Part shown: piece after piece, positions 45,050-55,655 of the stretch
How the letters are laid out: each line of letters starts with the position of its first letter
Position numbering within the stretch: position 1 is the stretch's first letter
Source: Sphagnum compactum
Lineage: Eukaryota > Bryophyta > Sphagnopsida > Sphagnales
Direction of reading: 5' to 3'
DNA: 64,000 nucleotides
Assembly (NCBI GenBank): GCA_965153455.1
Contig: OZ234497.1
Span: 2,976,001 to 3,040,000, forward strand
Position numbers and translations under genes: made by a program
Notes under the pieces: generated by a model
What the model was told of the DNA's origin: nothing
Databases searched by the model: none
Seen by the model: the letters and a program-made list of their open reading frames with translations, nothing else

Positions 45050-45570
45050 TGCAGGTATTATAACTAAGCCCTAAAATCCCAGTTGGTAAAAGTTAGTACA
45101 AGTGTAAGTATTGCAATTAGGCTTTAAAGTTCCAATTGGTGAAAGTAAGTACGGGTGCAGGTATTACAACGAAGCCCCAAAATTCCAATTGGTAGAGGCA
45201 AGTACGGATGTAGGTATTGCAACAAAGCCCCAAAATTCCAGTTGGTAAAGGTAAGTACGGGTGTAGGTATTGCAACGAAACCCCAAAATTCCAGTTGGTA
45301 GAAGTAAGTATAAGTCCGAGTATTGCAAGTTTAAATGAAAAATCAACCTTAAATGCAATACCCGCGCTTCAAAAGAAGCCATCTAGATAGTTTAGATACC
45401 TTTAAGTGAAAACCTAGCCCTAAACACAATACCCACATGCAAAGTCACTTTGAAATAACCCAACCCTATATGCAATACTTGCATTCAAGGTCACTCCAAA
45501 ATTACGCATGTGGGGTTAAAGCTTATTTAAATGAAGATCCTACCTTAAATGTAATACCTGCATTTTGGGT
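45050..45570. repeat. GTATTGCA motif array, switching to inverted orientation
   Basis: Five or six units of about 55-60 bp (TAGGTATTGCAAC followed by GCCCCAAAATTCCA) run forward to about 45335. From about 45350 the motif appears as its reverse complement (TGCAATACCC) at 45355, 45428, 45472 and 45550. The change of orientation is abrupt. Confidence 0.65.
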
Positions 45571-47700
45571 CACTCCAAAATAATTAGCTAATTTCAAAAT
45601 AATATGTTAACAAAGGTGTGTATAGAGGTTGGGGTTGTTGATTAGGAGTTCCATGATTCTTACTTTGTTTCATGAATTTGAAAAGAGGCTGTATTGTTTG
45701 TGGACAAATAATACAATGACAATTGTGATCAAGCTTATATTGGTGTAGGAATTTTTCATGGAAAAGTCGAACTTGCAATCTATAACGTGGAATAATTATC
45801 TTAAATAGTGATTTCAATAATTTATTAAAAATATATATAATTAAGTTAATCAATCAAATATCAAATTAATCAATCTAATTTTTAGATTTAACTTTTATTA
45901 TCCAAGTAAATAAAGTTAAACCAAATGATTAGTTAATTATTTTAAATAGATCAGTGATTATCTAATTTTGATAATTAATCATTTAGATTATCTGAAATAC
46001 TATTTTATTAATTATTTAATTATGTGACAAAATTTGTTGATAATTCATTAATTATTAGAAATATTTTATATTAAATTGGGGGAAATTTCTAGGCTTTAGA
46101 CATATGTGAAACAATACAATTTCATTTTATATCTTCTTCAAAGAGATTAGAAAAATTAGGTTGGAGAGATCACACAAAGGTAAAAAATAAACTTTATGTG
46201 AAAACCCAACCTTAAATGCAATACAAAGTTTGTTGAAATTAAAAAATAAAAAGTTCAAGCTTAAATGTTTTTCAAATATGTTCTTATTTATGTTTTTTTC
46301 CTTTTAAAGTTGTAAACTTATTTCAAAGAACATAAATATAAAGTATATAATTTAATAATATTTTAAACTATGTTTTTTAAAAAATCAAAGCACATGATTT
46401 TCTACTTTTTGTTTTTCTGTTTCACATAATAATAAAAATGATTTCTCCCATATATTAATCCTATGTCTGATTGAAATTTTATTTTATAATTTTCTGATAT
46501 ATATTAAATAAATTCTTGGTTAAAATAATCATATAGTGGATTAGAATTATTTTATATTTTATATTTTATACATATATAACACAAGTCTTTATGTAAACTT
46601 TATTTTTTATGATGTATAATATTGGTTTAAATATTGGTCCAAATATATTGTTATTTATAACACATTATATATAAATAATGATATTATGGAATTATATTGT
46701 TGATTCATTTCAATGCATATAATATTTTCATATTTATTTAAAATAATATAAAAATTGATATATATACATATATATAAACCTATGGTTATGTATGTTGCAA
46801 TTATTTTTAATGAACTTTTTTTTTAATGCGAATTTTAAAATTCCAAAATATTAATAGTTAGGTATGAAAATGTACATAAGCTCTTAAAACCCATGCCAAA
46901 GTTTGTGTGGATTTGGAAGCTTTGTGAGGGCCAAATTGTTATGTAATGTTTTCGACACTTTCAGAAGTTGAAACATGACTTGATTATCCAAAAAACACAA
47001 TAATGTTCATAAAAAAACAACCAATATTTGTAGCCTTGACAAATTATTAACTTCAACAAAAGGTCATCGCCAAGGTTGTCAGATTGACTAAAGTGTTGAC
47101 ATTGACCAAACTAAACAACTTAGCCTAAACATGAGTAATAGGTTAGTAAGCTACTTGTTAAGTAACCTAATTAACTACCTAATAGGCTACCTACTTAATA
47201 TAGGCCTATTATGTAGTTTATTCATTAGTGTAGGCGTTCTAAGTTAATATCTTAGATGGTCTATGTAGGTATTGAAGGTGGTTGAGCTTATTAAATAAAC
47301 ATACTAGTTATATAGGTAGTTTATTGGCCTAGGCCACGTAAGCCTAATAAGCATTTATGACAGTTTAATGTTTATTCCTTATTATATTATAACATATTAA
47401 ATTTGAACTAAAAATATTTATTAAAAAGAAAACACATTTTTCCATATAATTGTTATAAGTATATACCATTGGATTATGATTAAAATTTAAAGTTTGGGAA
47501 ACCCTAAATTAATTAACATTTTTTTTACAAGTCTATAGTAAATAAAATAAATTTATAGTGCATTTTAAGGGGAATTTTATGTGCAAAACAATGCAATATA
47601 TATTTTTAAAGAAAGTGAAAGAAATTAGCTTGGAAATATTAAGAAATGGTTAGAGACATACCTTTTTTTGTGTTTTGTTACAATTTTATCTCGTTATTAA
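45571..47700. other. Very AT-rich intergenic DNA
   Basis: No gene is seen. The phrase AGGTTGGAGAGATCACACAAAGGTAAAA at 40910 recurs at 46156, showing that flanks on both sides of the MULE share an old repeat. Only the first and last parts of the phrase were compared. Confidence 0.5.
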
Positions 47701-47719
47701 AAAAATAAAGGCTAAATTT

Positions 47720-48495
47720 GTAATTGGTGAAAGTAAGTACGTGTGTGGATATTACAAACTTATACGAAACATTAACCCTAAATGCAATAGCCATATTCAA
47801 GTTCATTTCAAAATAACCCATAGGTGATTAAGGTAAAACATGTAGTGAAAAGGTAACTTTAAATGCAATACCCACATGTAAGGTCGATTTGAAATACCCT
47901 ATGTAGTTTGGGTGCGCCTTTGAATGAAGACAAAGGCCTAGATGCAATACCTACATGCAAGTTCATATTGAAATAATCCATAGGTGATTGAGGCAAACTT
48001 TATGTGAAAACCCAACCCTAAATGCAATACCCACATGTAACGTCATTTCGAAATAACTAATAAGTGGTTTGGGTACCCCAAATATGTCTTTTTTTACACC
48101 TAAACTAATTATTATTCTGAATTAATTTTATGACAAAATGCAAGTTTTGTAATGAATGTAAATGACGAGCAACTATTATGGGACCTATATGCGGATATTG
48201 CAATGAATGTAAAAAACCAGCGAGTATTATGGGACCTATATGCGGGTATTGCAATGAATGTAAAAAACCAACACCTATTATGGGACCTATATGCGGGTAT
48301 TGCAATGAATGTTAAAAAAAACAACGACTATTATGGGACCTATATGTGGGTATTGCATATTTGAAAATGACCTTATGGAATTTATAATAGAAATGATGTA
48401 GGTATTATATGTTTAAAATGTGTGTATTGTTTTAAAAGTTTTTAGGTGATGTGAGTCTTATTACATTAGATGTAAGTATTGCATAATGTTCATTT
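47720..48495. repeat. Second GTATTGCA motif region, inverted then forward
   Basis: Reverse-orientation motifs (TGCAATACCCACATG and variants) at about 47785, 47860, 47947 and 48022 are followed by forward motifs from 48195 to 48480. Together with 45.05-45.57 kb this gives two inverted pairs of arrays. Confidence 0.6.
48142..48357 (+). repeat. 51-bp tandem repeat, four units
   Basis: Units begin at CAATGAATGTAAA at 48201, 48252 and 48303, exactly 51 bp apart, with one partial unit on each side. Each contains TATTATGGGACCTATATGCG and the GTATTGCA motif. The 17-codon period keeps several frames open, so the ORFs here are not evidence for protein. Confidence 0.9.
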
Positions 48496-49066
48496 TGATC
48501 TTTGTAAACCCTAGACAAATTAATGTTACCTATTCATATGGGCCTATTTAAGGTTTAATTCTTACATCTAAAGTATTAAGAAAATTATGACAAAGAAGAC
48601 ATATATGATTAACAATATACCCATCAAACAAGTGTGATTATAAGAAAATATTATATTGATAAAAGATGTACAAAAATGGGTGGATGAAAAATTGCTAAAT
48701 AACCCAATGAAAAAAAAAGGTTATCTATAACATATCAAAGGACCAAAGTTCAAAAATTGGGCAGTCCAAAAAATGAAAGGGCTGAAAAAATCTAGCTAAC
48801 ACATAAAGTGAAAACCCTAAACCATATCAGTATCTACAATCCCGTGTTTAGCTTGTAAGCAGCTATTGCACTTGCAACCGTTGCTGCATGACAAACAATG
48901 TAAAAATGGCAACGTTGGATCTCAACCGGAATTGCATTTGCAACAAACTCTTCTTTTGTTGTGTCCTCAACCCTATAAACACCCAAAAACCACCAAATTA
49001 AAACCTAACACACTTTGGATGAAACAAAATTATAAAAAAATAATAAACATTGATTATTATTATTTC

Positions 49067-49740
49067 TTACCTTGCATGAATCATTTTAGATTCATGAAAA
49101 TCCAATACATCTGTCAATTGTTTTGTCCAACTTGCTTTATTGAACTTTCGATCCCAATTTTTGACATCCCATGCCATCTTCAATTGTCGTGCATATACAC
49201 AATGGGTGGATTGAATTATCTCTTGTAAATCTTCATCCTTCCCCATTCGTGATGTTGCATCTCGAAGCACGCTTCCCACGCCCCAGGCATTGAGACCTAA
49301 CATTTGTAACAGTTACTCTGAAGCTAATTTGACCAAAGTTGGTTTTGGGAATGGTGCACAACGTTCTCCAACGATTACCAACTTATCCCACTCACGATGT
49401 GCTTTGGCACGAGCACGACGAACAACCTTTTAATCATTTGGCCTTTGCATGACCATGACATTTCCCAAGATGTGAGCATTCATTTTAGCATGGTCTTGAT
49501 GTTGAGGACTTCCTACAAAAGTTGAGGCCTCCCAGGGTTGGCCACCAAGCCATGCACCTCCTTCAAATGTTTGGTCAACAACCATTTGGCACAATATGCA
49601 ACAATGCAAATGCCAACTTTACACTTCCATTTCGACCCAACCTTCGTCCATTCTTTGTCTTTCTGAGCCAAATTAGGTGGACAAGGGGGTGCTTGTGGCT
49701 GAGAAACCTGGTCGGTTTCAAGTTTCGGACCTAAACGAAA
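49067..49740 (-). pseudogene. Decayed zinc-finger-like ORF
   Basis: Reads as one protein interrupted by stops and a frame change. It starts WTKVGSKWKCKVGICIVAYC then AKWLLTKHLKEVHGLVA, a C2H2-like arrangement of Cys and His pairs. It continues with KMNAHILGNVMVMQRP, RARAKAHREWDKLVIVGE and, after a stop near 49312, LGLNAWGVGSVLRDATSRMG to the end at 49067. Breaks: TAG after GRPQLL, a stop after QRPND, and TAA after KLASE. The regular decay suggests a mobile-element-associated ORF. No family name is proposed. It is on the opposite strand to the MULE relic. Confidence 0.5.
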
Positions 49741-50439
49741 AAAATATCAAAAATTAAATAATTACTTTGTAATAAAAAAAATCTTAACCCTAAAACCTTA
49801 TACATAAAAAGTTCAAAAAATAGAATGCACGTATTGCAAAACATAAAATCATACAATCAGATACAACTCCTACAAACTTTAACTATTTTCATGTATTGTA
49901 ATAAAAAAATTTGACCAAAAAAATCCCGCACCTTCCATCAAATGATGGAAGGTGCGAATATAATATAAACTTAAAAAACTTGTACAATTTCAATTATTTG
50001 CATTTAATCTAATGTACATAAATTCTAAAATAATCTAACCCATCATTTTTCAATCGAAATTCTCAATCTATATTGAGAATGATCTCATTGTTTCAATTAC
50101 AAACTATCATCATTGTCAACTCTTATCCACATACATTGCTTGATTTCTCAAATTTCAATTCTCATTTTTGATGGAACAACATTTTGCTCACTAATTGCTT
50201 GATCTGATGAAACAACATTTTATTCAACAATTGTTTGTTCTGATGAAGCAACATTTTGCTTTTGAACTTCTAAATCACCACCACATTTCTTCAATCTCCT
50301 TCCTTTAGCCAATACAACCTTCGGCATAAAAAAAACCATCATTTCATTGTTAATTGTCAATTCTAATGAACTAAACCAAAAGGACCAAAGAAAAAAAGAA
50401 AAAGAAAAAGAAAGAAGGAAACTGCCTATTACCATCGCT
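49741..50439. other. Intergenic DNA, no gene seen
   Basis: AT-rich with a duplicated phrase around TTGATCTGATGAAACAACAT and TTGTTCTGATGAAGCAACAT at 50200-50255. No coding pattern. Confidence 0.45.
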
Positions 50440-50900
50440 TTATTCACACGACCACCACCATAGAAGAAGGTGACGACATTGCTGCCGTCACCTTCTTTAC
50501 AACAAAACCACCAAGAAAGGCAACAATAGTTACCGTCGCCATTTTTTGCAACAAAGTCATCAAAGAAGGTGATGGAGTTGTCGTCTTCTTCTTCTTCTTC
50601 TTCGCTGTAACAAAAAAAAAAAGGTTTTAGGGTTTAGGGTTGCTGCTGTCGCCTTCTTCCTTGCAACAGAAAAAAAAGAAGGCAATGGCAGCTGCTGTTG
50701 TCGCCTTCTTCATTACAACACAACCAAAAGAAGAAGGCGACGACAACTTAAGTTGCCGTCGTCTTCTTTGTTGCAGCAAAACCAAAACAGTAGGCGACAA
50801 GAACTTTGCTATCGTCGCCTTCTTTGTTGCAACAAAAGAAAAAAAAGAAGCTGTTGTTGCTTTCTTCGTTGTAGCAAAACGAAAACAAAAGAAAAAAAGA
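50440..50900. repeat. Triplet-rich degenerate tandem repeat (GTCGCCTTCTTC units)
   Basis: Units of roughly 65-75 bp built from GTCGCCTTCTTCGTTGCAAC followed by A-rich sequence repeat about six times. All six frames carry low-complexity ORFs (Thr/Lys or Phe/Ser rich), which I do not take as genes. The telo-box phrase TTTAGGGTTTAGGG lies at 50624-50640. Confidence 0.65.
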
Positions 50901-51055
50901 AGGCGAGGGAGGGAGCTTACCTTCAAGCTCCCGCTCTGGGTCTCGCTTCAAGCTTTCGCCTAGGTCTCGCTTCAAACGCTCCCGAACATTGTCATGGTTC
51001 CCGCTCCAACTGCTCCCGAGCTTCGGCGATGGAGTGAGCGCAAAATCAAAATCAA

Positions 51056-51150
51056 GTGAGGTAGGTGGGAGGGGGGAGGTAGGTGGGAGGTAGGAGGGGG
51101 GACGTAAATAGGAGGGGGAGGTAGGTGGGAGGGAGCTAGGTAGGAGGGAA
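51056..51150 (+). repeat. G-rich tract, GGTAGGTGGGAGGGGGG type
   Basis: About 90 bases of G runs separated by TA or TAG, with more than eight runs of three or more G. It could form G-quadruplexes on the plus strand. It lies next to a short GC-rich stretch at 50930-51050. Confidence 0.75.
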
Positions 51151-52534
51151 AAACTTTGGCGCAGAGAAGAAGCTGAAAAAAACCAAAAACTCTGGGCAGG
51201 GGAGGATGTGTTTTTGTTCATCCCCAAAACGACTTCAACGACCTCATTATCAACTAGTGCATTGGTGGCTGCTGGTTCATTTCAGCTAATGATGATGGCC
51301 TAGTTAACCCCACCACAATTTTTTGTGAGGGTTTCTTACTAGTTCAACTTCACCTGTGCACTCTTTTGTTCTTGCTAGTTGGTTTTGGGTTCACCACCCC
51401 ATCGCCAAAGTAATATAGTGCAACTAGTTGTGATCCAAAGGAGCTTGGTTTTTGTTATATATACACAAGTGATGAAAAACAAGAGGGAACGAGGAAAGTG
51501 GAGGAGGGGGACTGAAGAGATATAGAAAATATACCTATAACAAGGGAGCTTAGAGGGAGAATTTAGAAACCCTTGTTGTGATGGATCATTGACAAAACCA
51601 TCGAGATTTAAGCTTATAACTTTTTTGGAGACTTTTTCACACCTTACCCTGGGGGTTGGTAGCAAGGATAGGAGGACATTCTCTACCATTGTGGATGTTT
51701 AAGAATAATAATTTATTTATTTTGTTTCTTTGTTTACAACGTATAAATCGTAAGGTTTAATTAGATTTAATTATAAAATCTTTGGTGGGACGTTGGAGGG
51801 TAAGTTTTTCTTTCAAGCTGTATTTGGTGTGTAGAGTGGACTGTCAAGCGTCCACTTTGACAGTGGACTTTCCATGCAAGTTTTAGGTGGGGGGGTAGGG
51901 GAGGATTTCTTTTCCTTTCAGCCAATGGGAAGGCCCAAGGTGCCTTGCTTTTATTCCTTTTAAGTTTGGGGGGTGGGAAGGATTTTTTTTTTCATTTTTC
52001 CCTGTTTTTCAACGTGTTCCCACGGTGTTCCCTCTAAGTTCCCAATATGTTCCCCGAGTTCACAATGCGTTCCCCCAACATGTTCTCCATTTAAGCACCT
52101 CACTTTTATCCCATATGCTTTGGCAAATGTTGTTCTCCTTTCACCTATATAGGCAGGCCGAAGGGGAGGAACTACATACATCAAAACAGAACCTTCTATT
52201 TTGAGCAGCCTCCATAATTTCATTTTTTGGGGAGCAATGGGCCAATCAAATTGGCTTGTCCCCCCCCCCAAAAAGAAAAAAAGAACTTGGAAGGTACTTT
52301 GTGTCTTTACTAACACTTCTCCTAATCACCTGGCCACAGTGAACCAGCACTCACCACCGCACCATCCACTGGATGCCCATTATCACTCAGTTGTGGATGA
52401 ACCTCAACTGGGTTAATATTGGGTTTCACCTTGGTAACCAATTCTGTAATAAGTAGGTCTCATATATAGGTAGATAGGGAGGAAAATAGGTAACTACTAG
52501 GTAAATAGATGGTTTACGAATAGGTAAGGGCTAA
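51151..52534. other. Intergenic DNA, no gene supported
   Basis: ORFs of about 100 codons occur (51375-51689 and 51960-52316, both minus) but show no domain. The segment 51899-51975 repeats 38282-38345. Confidence 0.4.
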
Positions 52535-52595
52535 TTTTACTACCTACCTACTAACAACCCACAAGTGGTGGGTTGTTAGTAGGTAGGTAGTAAAA
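52535..52595. repeat. Perfect 28-bp inverted repeat with 5-nt loop
   Basis: Positions 52535-52562 are the exact reverse complement of 52568-52595; the loop is AAGTG. The arm contains TACCTACCTACTAACAACCC. It lies 55 bp to the left of the TIR element. It can form a strong hairpin or cruciform. Confidence 0.95.
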
Positions 52596-52650
52596 AAAGC
52601 ACTGAACTAACCACCATGATTAGCTGGGGCACTGTTGGGTATCCAGCTCG

Positions 52651-53224
52651 TTACTGACGCAGTCCATATTAAAAATTAGTTAATCAGTGACCCGGTCAAA
52701 AGTTAGTGACCAGTGTTCGTGCAGGAGGCCTACGGCGCCTGCAAGAAATTCTGGACACTAGTGAAGCCACCTAACTCCTGCCAATTTGAGATCTTGAGAC
52801 CTGATTTGTTCTTTTCTCTCACTCTCTTTCCCTTGATCTCTTGCTGAGTCTGTTTCTCTCATCCACCCAATCTGTTGCTTTCTCATGTGTAGCCTCTCTC
52901 TCTGTCTCAAATTGAAATCTATTTTGTGTTCATAAATTTTATTTTGACTAGTGGGAACTAATTTGAGGGTTAATCCTTTTGGGAAAGATTCAGGCGCCGA
53001 AAGAAGAATGCTTTTCTTTTGATTTGATTAACTTTCACACTCAAAAAGTCAAACTCTACGTCCGAACCACACGATTCTCCCGAGGGCTGCACTGTCAGCA
53101 CCAGAAAGAGCGCCGGCCAGTGCTAGATGGAGGGGTATTTAGCCTCTCGCCTCCTCAAACACTGGTCACTAACTTTTGACCGGGTCACCGCCTCACTCAT
53201 TTTAAAAATGGACTGCGTCAGTAA
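52651..53224 (+). mobile_element. 574-bp element with 67-bp terminal inverted repeats
   Basis: Left arm 52651-52717 and right arm 53158-53224 are inverted copies starting TTACTGACGCAGTCCAT and ending CCAGTGTT, with about ten differences. The inside has GCAGGAGGCCTACGGCGCCT, a CT-rich leader-like tract, GATTCAGGCGCCGAAAGAAG and GCGCCGGCCAGTGC. No transposase is encoded and no target-site duplication is visible. Long arms and GC-rich, leader-like contents recall Pack-type elements carrying a captured gene fragment, but the source gene is not recognised. It includes the empty site matching the LINE insertion (53070-53084). Confidence 0.72.
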
Positions 53225-54463
53225 TGGGTTGGGTCGCAGTTGATTCCCAGTAACTTCGTACAGGTAGCTGAAAGTGACTTGCGTGCTGTGCCCACCAACA
53301 ACGCCTGCTTTTTCAACACATCCACAAATTTCTCTTGTGTAAAGATGCGAGGCCCCGCAAGCGCTCATTATTTCATTGCCCCCCCCACCCCCCCCCGCCC
53401 CCCACCCCCGCGTGTCACTCGTGTCTACTGATATCAGTGTCCGCGGCAAACTGCCTGGTTTTTCAAACGTTTCAGGTCCGGAGAGCCGCCGGTTCGGGAT
53501 ATATCAAAACCTTAAAAGAACCGCCAGGTTTTGAATCAGAACCGGTGGTTATTTGACTAATTCAAGTTCGCCTACAACCCAAGTTGAAATAATTAGGAAT
53601 AGGCTTCTAAACCTGGTAGCATCTACCCGCATAATATACGAGGTAGATGCACACATTTCACACCCATGGTCCCATGCCCAACCCACCCATATAGTACAAG
53701 GGCGCGCGACCAAGGATAGTATCTGTGGGTGGTATACTTCCAAAATTTCCACGCTTTGTCTTTGTCTTCAGGATCCAACATTTTTGTACAGCAACTCAAT
53801 TTTCCTTGACCTAGTTTTCCTCATCGTTGCAACAAAAGACCATTAGGTACCTTACACATGGTACCACTGTAGGTGCCGGGTTTTCCACGGCCACCCATCT
53901 ATGTATAACATATCTACCTCTCTACAATATACTTTTTTCCACACTGGATGAATTTGGTATGACCATCCATGTAGCTCCCTTCTCCCTCAAAGGCTCAAGC
54001 TACTGTAATCATCATCACCCATGTCACCAAGTAAAGATGACTTGGTCAACATGATGGGCTAAATATGGACATTGGGTGAAATCAGCAAACAGGAAACGTG
54101 TGGATGTAAAACAAGAATCGTGGCAACGATGGAGCCTGGATGGAACCAATAAAACATGTTTACGAATCAAACCGTACATTGCCAACTCTATCCTCAACTA
54201 TGAGATGGAAATTGACTACTTGTGTCCAAGATAGAGATGAATGAATGGTCGAGTGCGCACTGAATTGGTAAATGTGTACCTGTTGTAAGTGGCACAATCC
54301 TTCTAGGAAGTTCTAGGGGAGAAGAAAACAAATAAGAAAAAGCTGTGAGAAGAAGAGTTTATGAAGAAATGGGAGGAAAGGAGTAAGAGAAGAGTGTGGA
54401 CATTTCAGGGAGATCATGACGAGGAAACGCATCAATATGTCCAGAGAGCTATAGGAAGGATCA
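53225..54463 (+). repeat. Third copy of the HNL upstream region
   Basis: Near-identical to 16430-17650 in the same orientation, starting at the same base after the TIR arm. It stops at ATAGGAAGGATCAGG (54463), about 140 bases before the position of the HNL start codon, so no HNL exon is present. A C-rich run lies at about 53380-53408. Confidence 0.85.
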
Positions 54464-54512
54464 GGAACATAGTTAAGAGACTTTCACATTATATATCCTA
54501 CATTGTTATATG

Positions 54513-55655
54513 TTATTGAAAAATAATTGATTTAATTATTTTTTGAAGAACAACTTTCAATTGTTGATTTTGAAGTTTTTCATGATGTTGTGGACCAACA
54601 ATGTGATCCATTATTCTTTCGAAACAAGTTGGGACATTTGTATTACACACTTTGCATATCATGTAATGGCCTTCTTCAACCCATCCTACATCGACATATC
54701 ACATATGTTAGATTGCAAATACATATCAAAACTTATGGAAATTAATAACAATATGATGTACAATTGGAAATTGGAATGATTCAAGAAACTTTAGACATAC
54801 CAATAGACATATGTTTCAATGCTTGTGTGTTCTCTTCTAACTTAATAAATCTAATATGTGATTTGTTCTTTTTTGGTCATCTATGTGTTTCACATTTCTT
54901 GACAACGTTTTTTCACAATATATGCAATAATAATCATTGCAAAATTTGCTTGGATAATTGTCCATATCCATCCACACATTGTACTCATCATGGACCCCAC
55001 ATTTTTTTCCCCTAGAATTCGCAAAATAATCATAATGTTTGTTAATGAAACCCATGTGAAATATATATCCCTATGACACAAAACAACTTATAATGGATAA
55101 TCATTGCCCATAATCAGGTATAAAGTACATGGATCATATATAGCTTGCCATTTGTTTTGTGGTATATGTTTTAAAAATTCTAACAACAAATCGTTATGCC
55201 AAAACAAAATTATGCTCGTGCAAATTCACCTTTGATTGTTTGTTATTTAGTACACTTGATGCATTATGGGGTTCCCAATTTTTTCCTTGTTGTGAATGGT
55301 TCCAAAATGGATGTGAATTGCCTTGCAACATGTTGTGCAACGACATATTTTCAAAAGTTTGGACTTTATTTCCATATTGAAGGATGGGAAAAGGTGATGA
55401 AACCAAACCACCATGAACTTTGAAGGGTTGGAAATGATTTGGATGTGAATATGGATGATGTAAATTAGAAAATGGAGGGTTGTGAGCTAATAGGAAAGGT
55501 GAACCTAAAGATATAGCCCCATTGAAAATCCTTGGATGAAACGTTTTCAAGGATTGAGAAAGTTGAAAATTATCATATGGGTAGCTAGATCTAGTTGATT
55601 GGGATTTTTCAATGAGTGTGGAAACATGTTCTTTTTTCATACCTAAACAACACAC
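54513..55655 (-). pseudogene. Putative zinc-finger protein gene, probably frameshifted
   Basis: Three coding blocks on the minus strand. 55194-55655 is a Pro/Ser/His/Asn-rich stretch (for example NPPFSNLHHPYSHPNHFQPF). About 54800-55055 has CIYCEKTLSRNVKHIDDQK and then, one frame over, SHIRFIKLEENTQALKHMSI ending at a GTATGT donor. 54513-54685 follows a TGTAG acceptor and encodes WVEEGHYMICKVCNTNVPTC and then HIVGPQHHEKL, ending at TAA 54513. Both short blocks have Cys-x2-Cys followed by paired His, as in C2H2 or U1-like fingers. The frame change falls in an A6 run near 54865, so it is a pseudogene or a base-calling error. The family is not recognised. Its 3' end lies 50 bp from the HNL upstream copy. 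Confidence 0.45.

Noticed and set aside
48105-48364. Three overlapping ORFs on both strands
   Set aside because: They result from the 51-bp tandem repeat, whose period is a multiple of three.
50627-51227. Low-complexity ORFs rich in Phe, Thr and Lys on both strands
   Set aside because: They arise from degenerate GTCGCCTTCTTC repeats and the adjacent G-rich tract. No frame is favoured.
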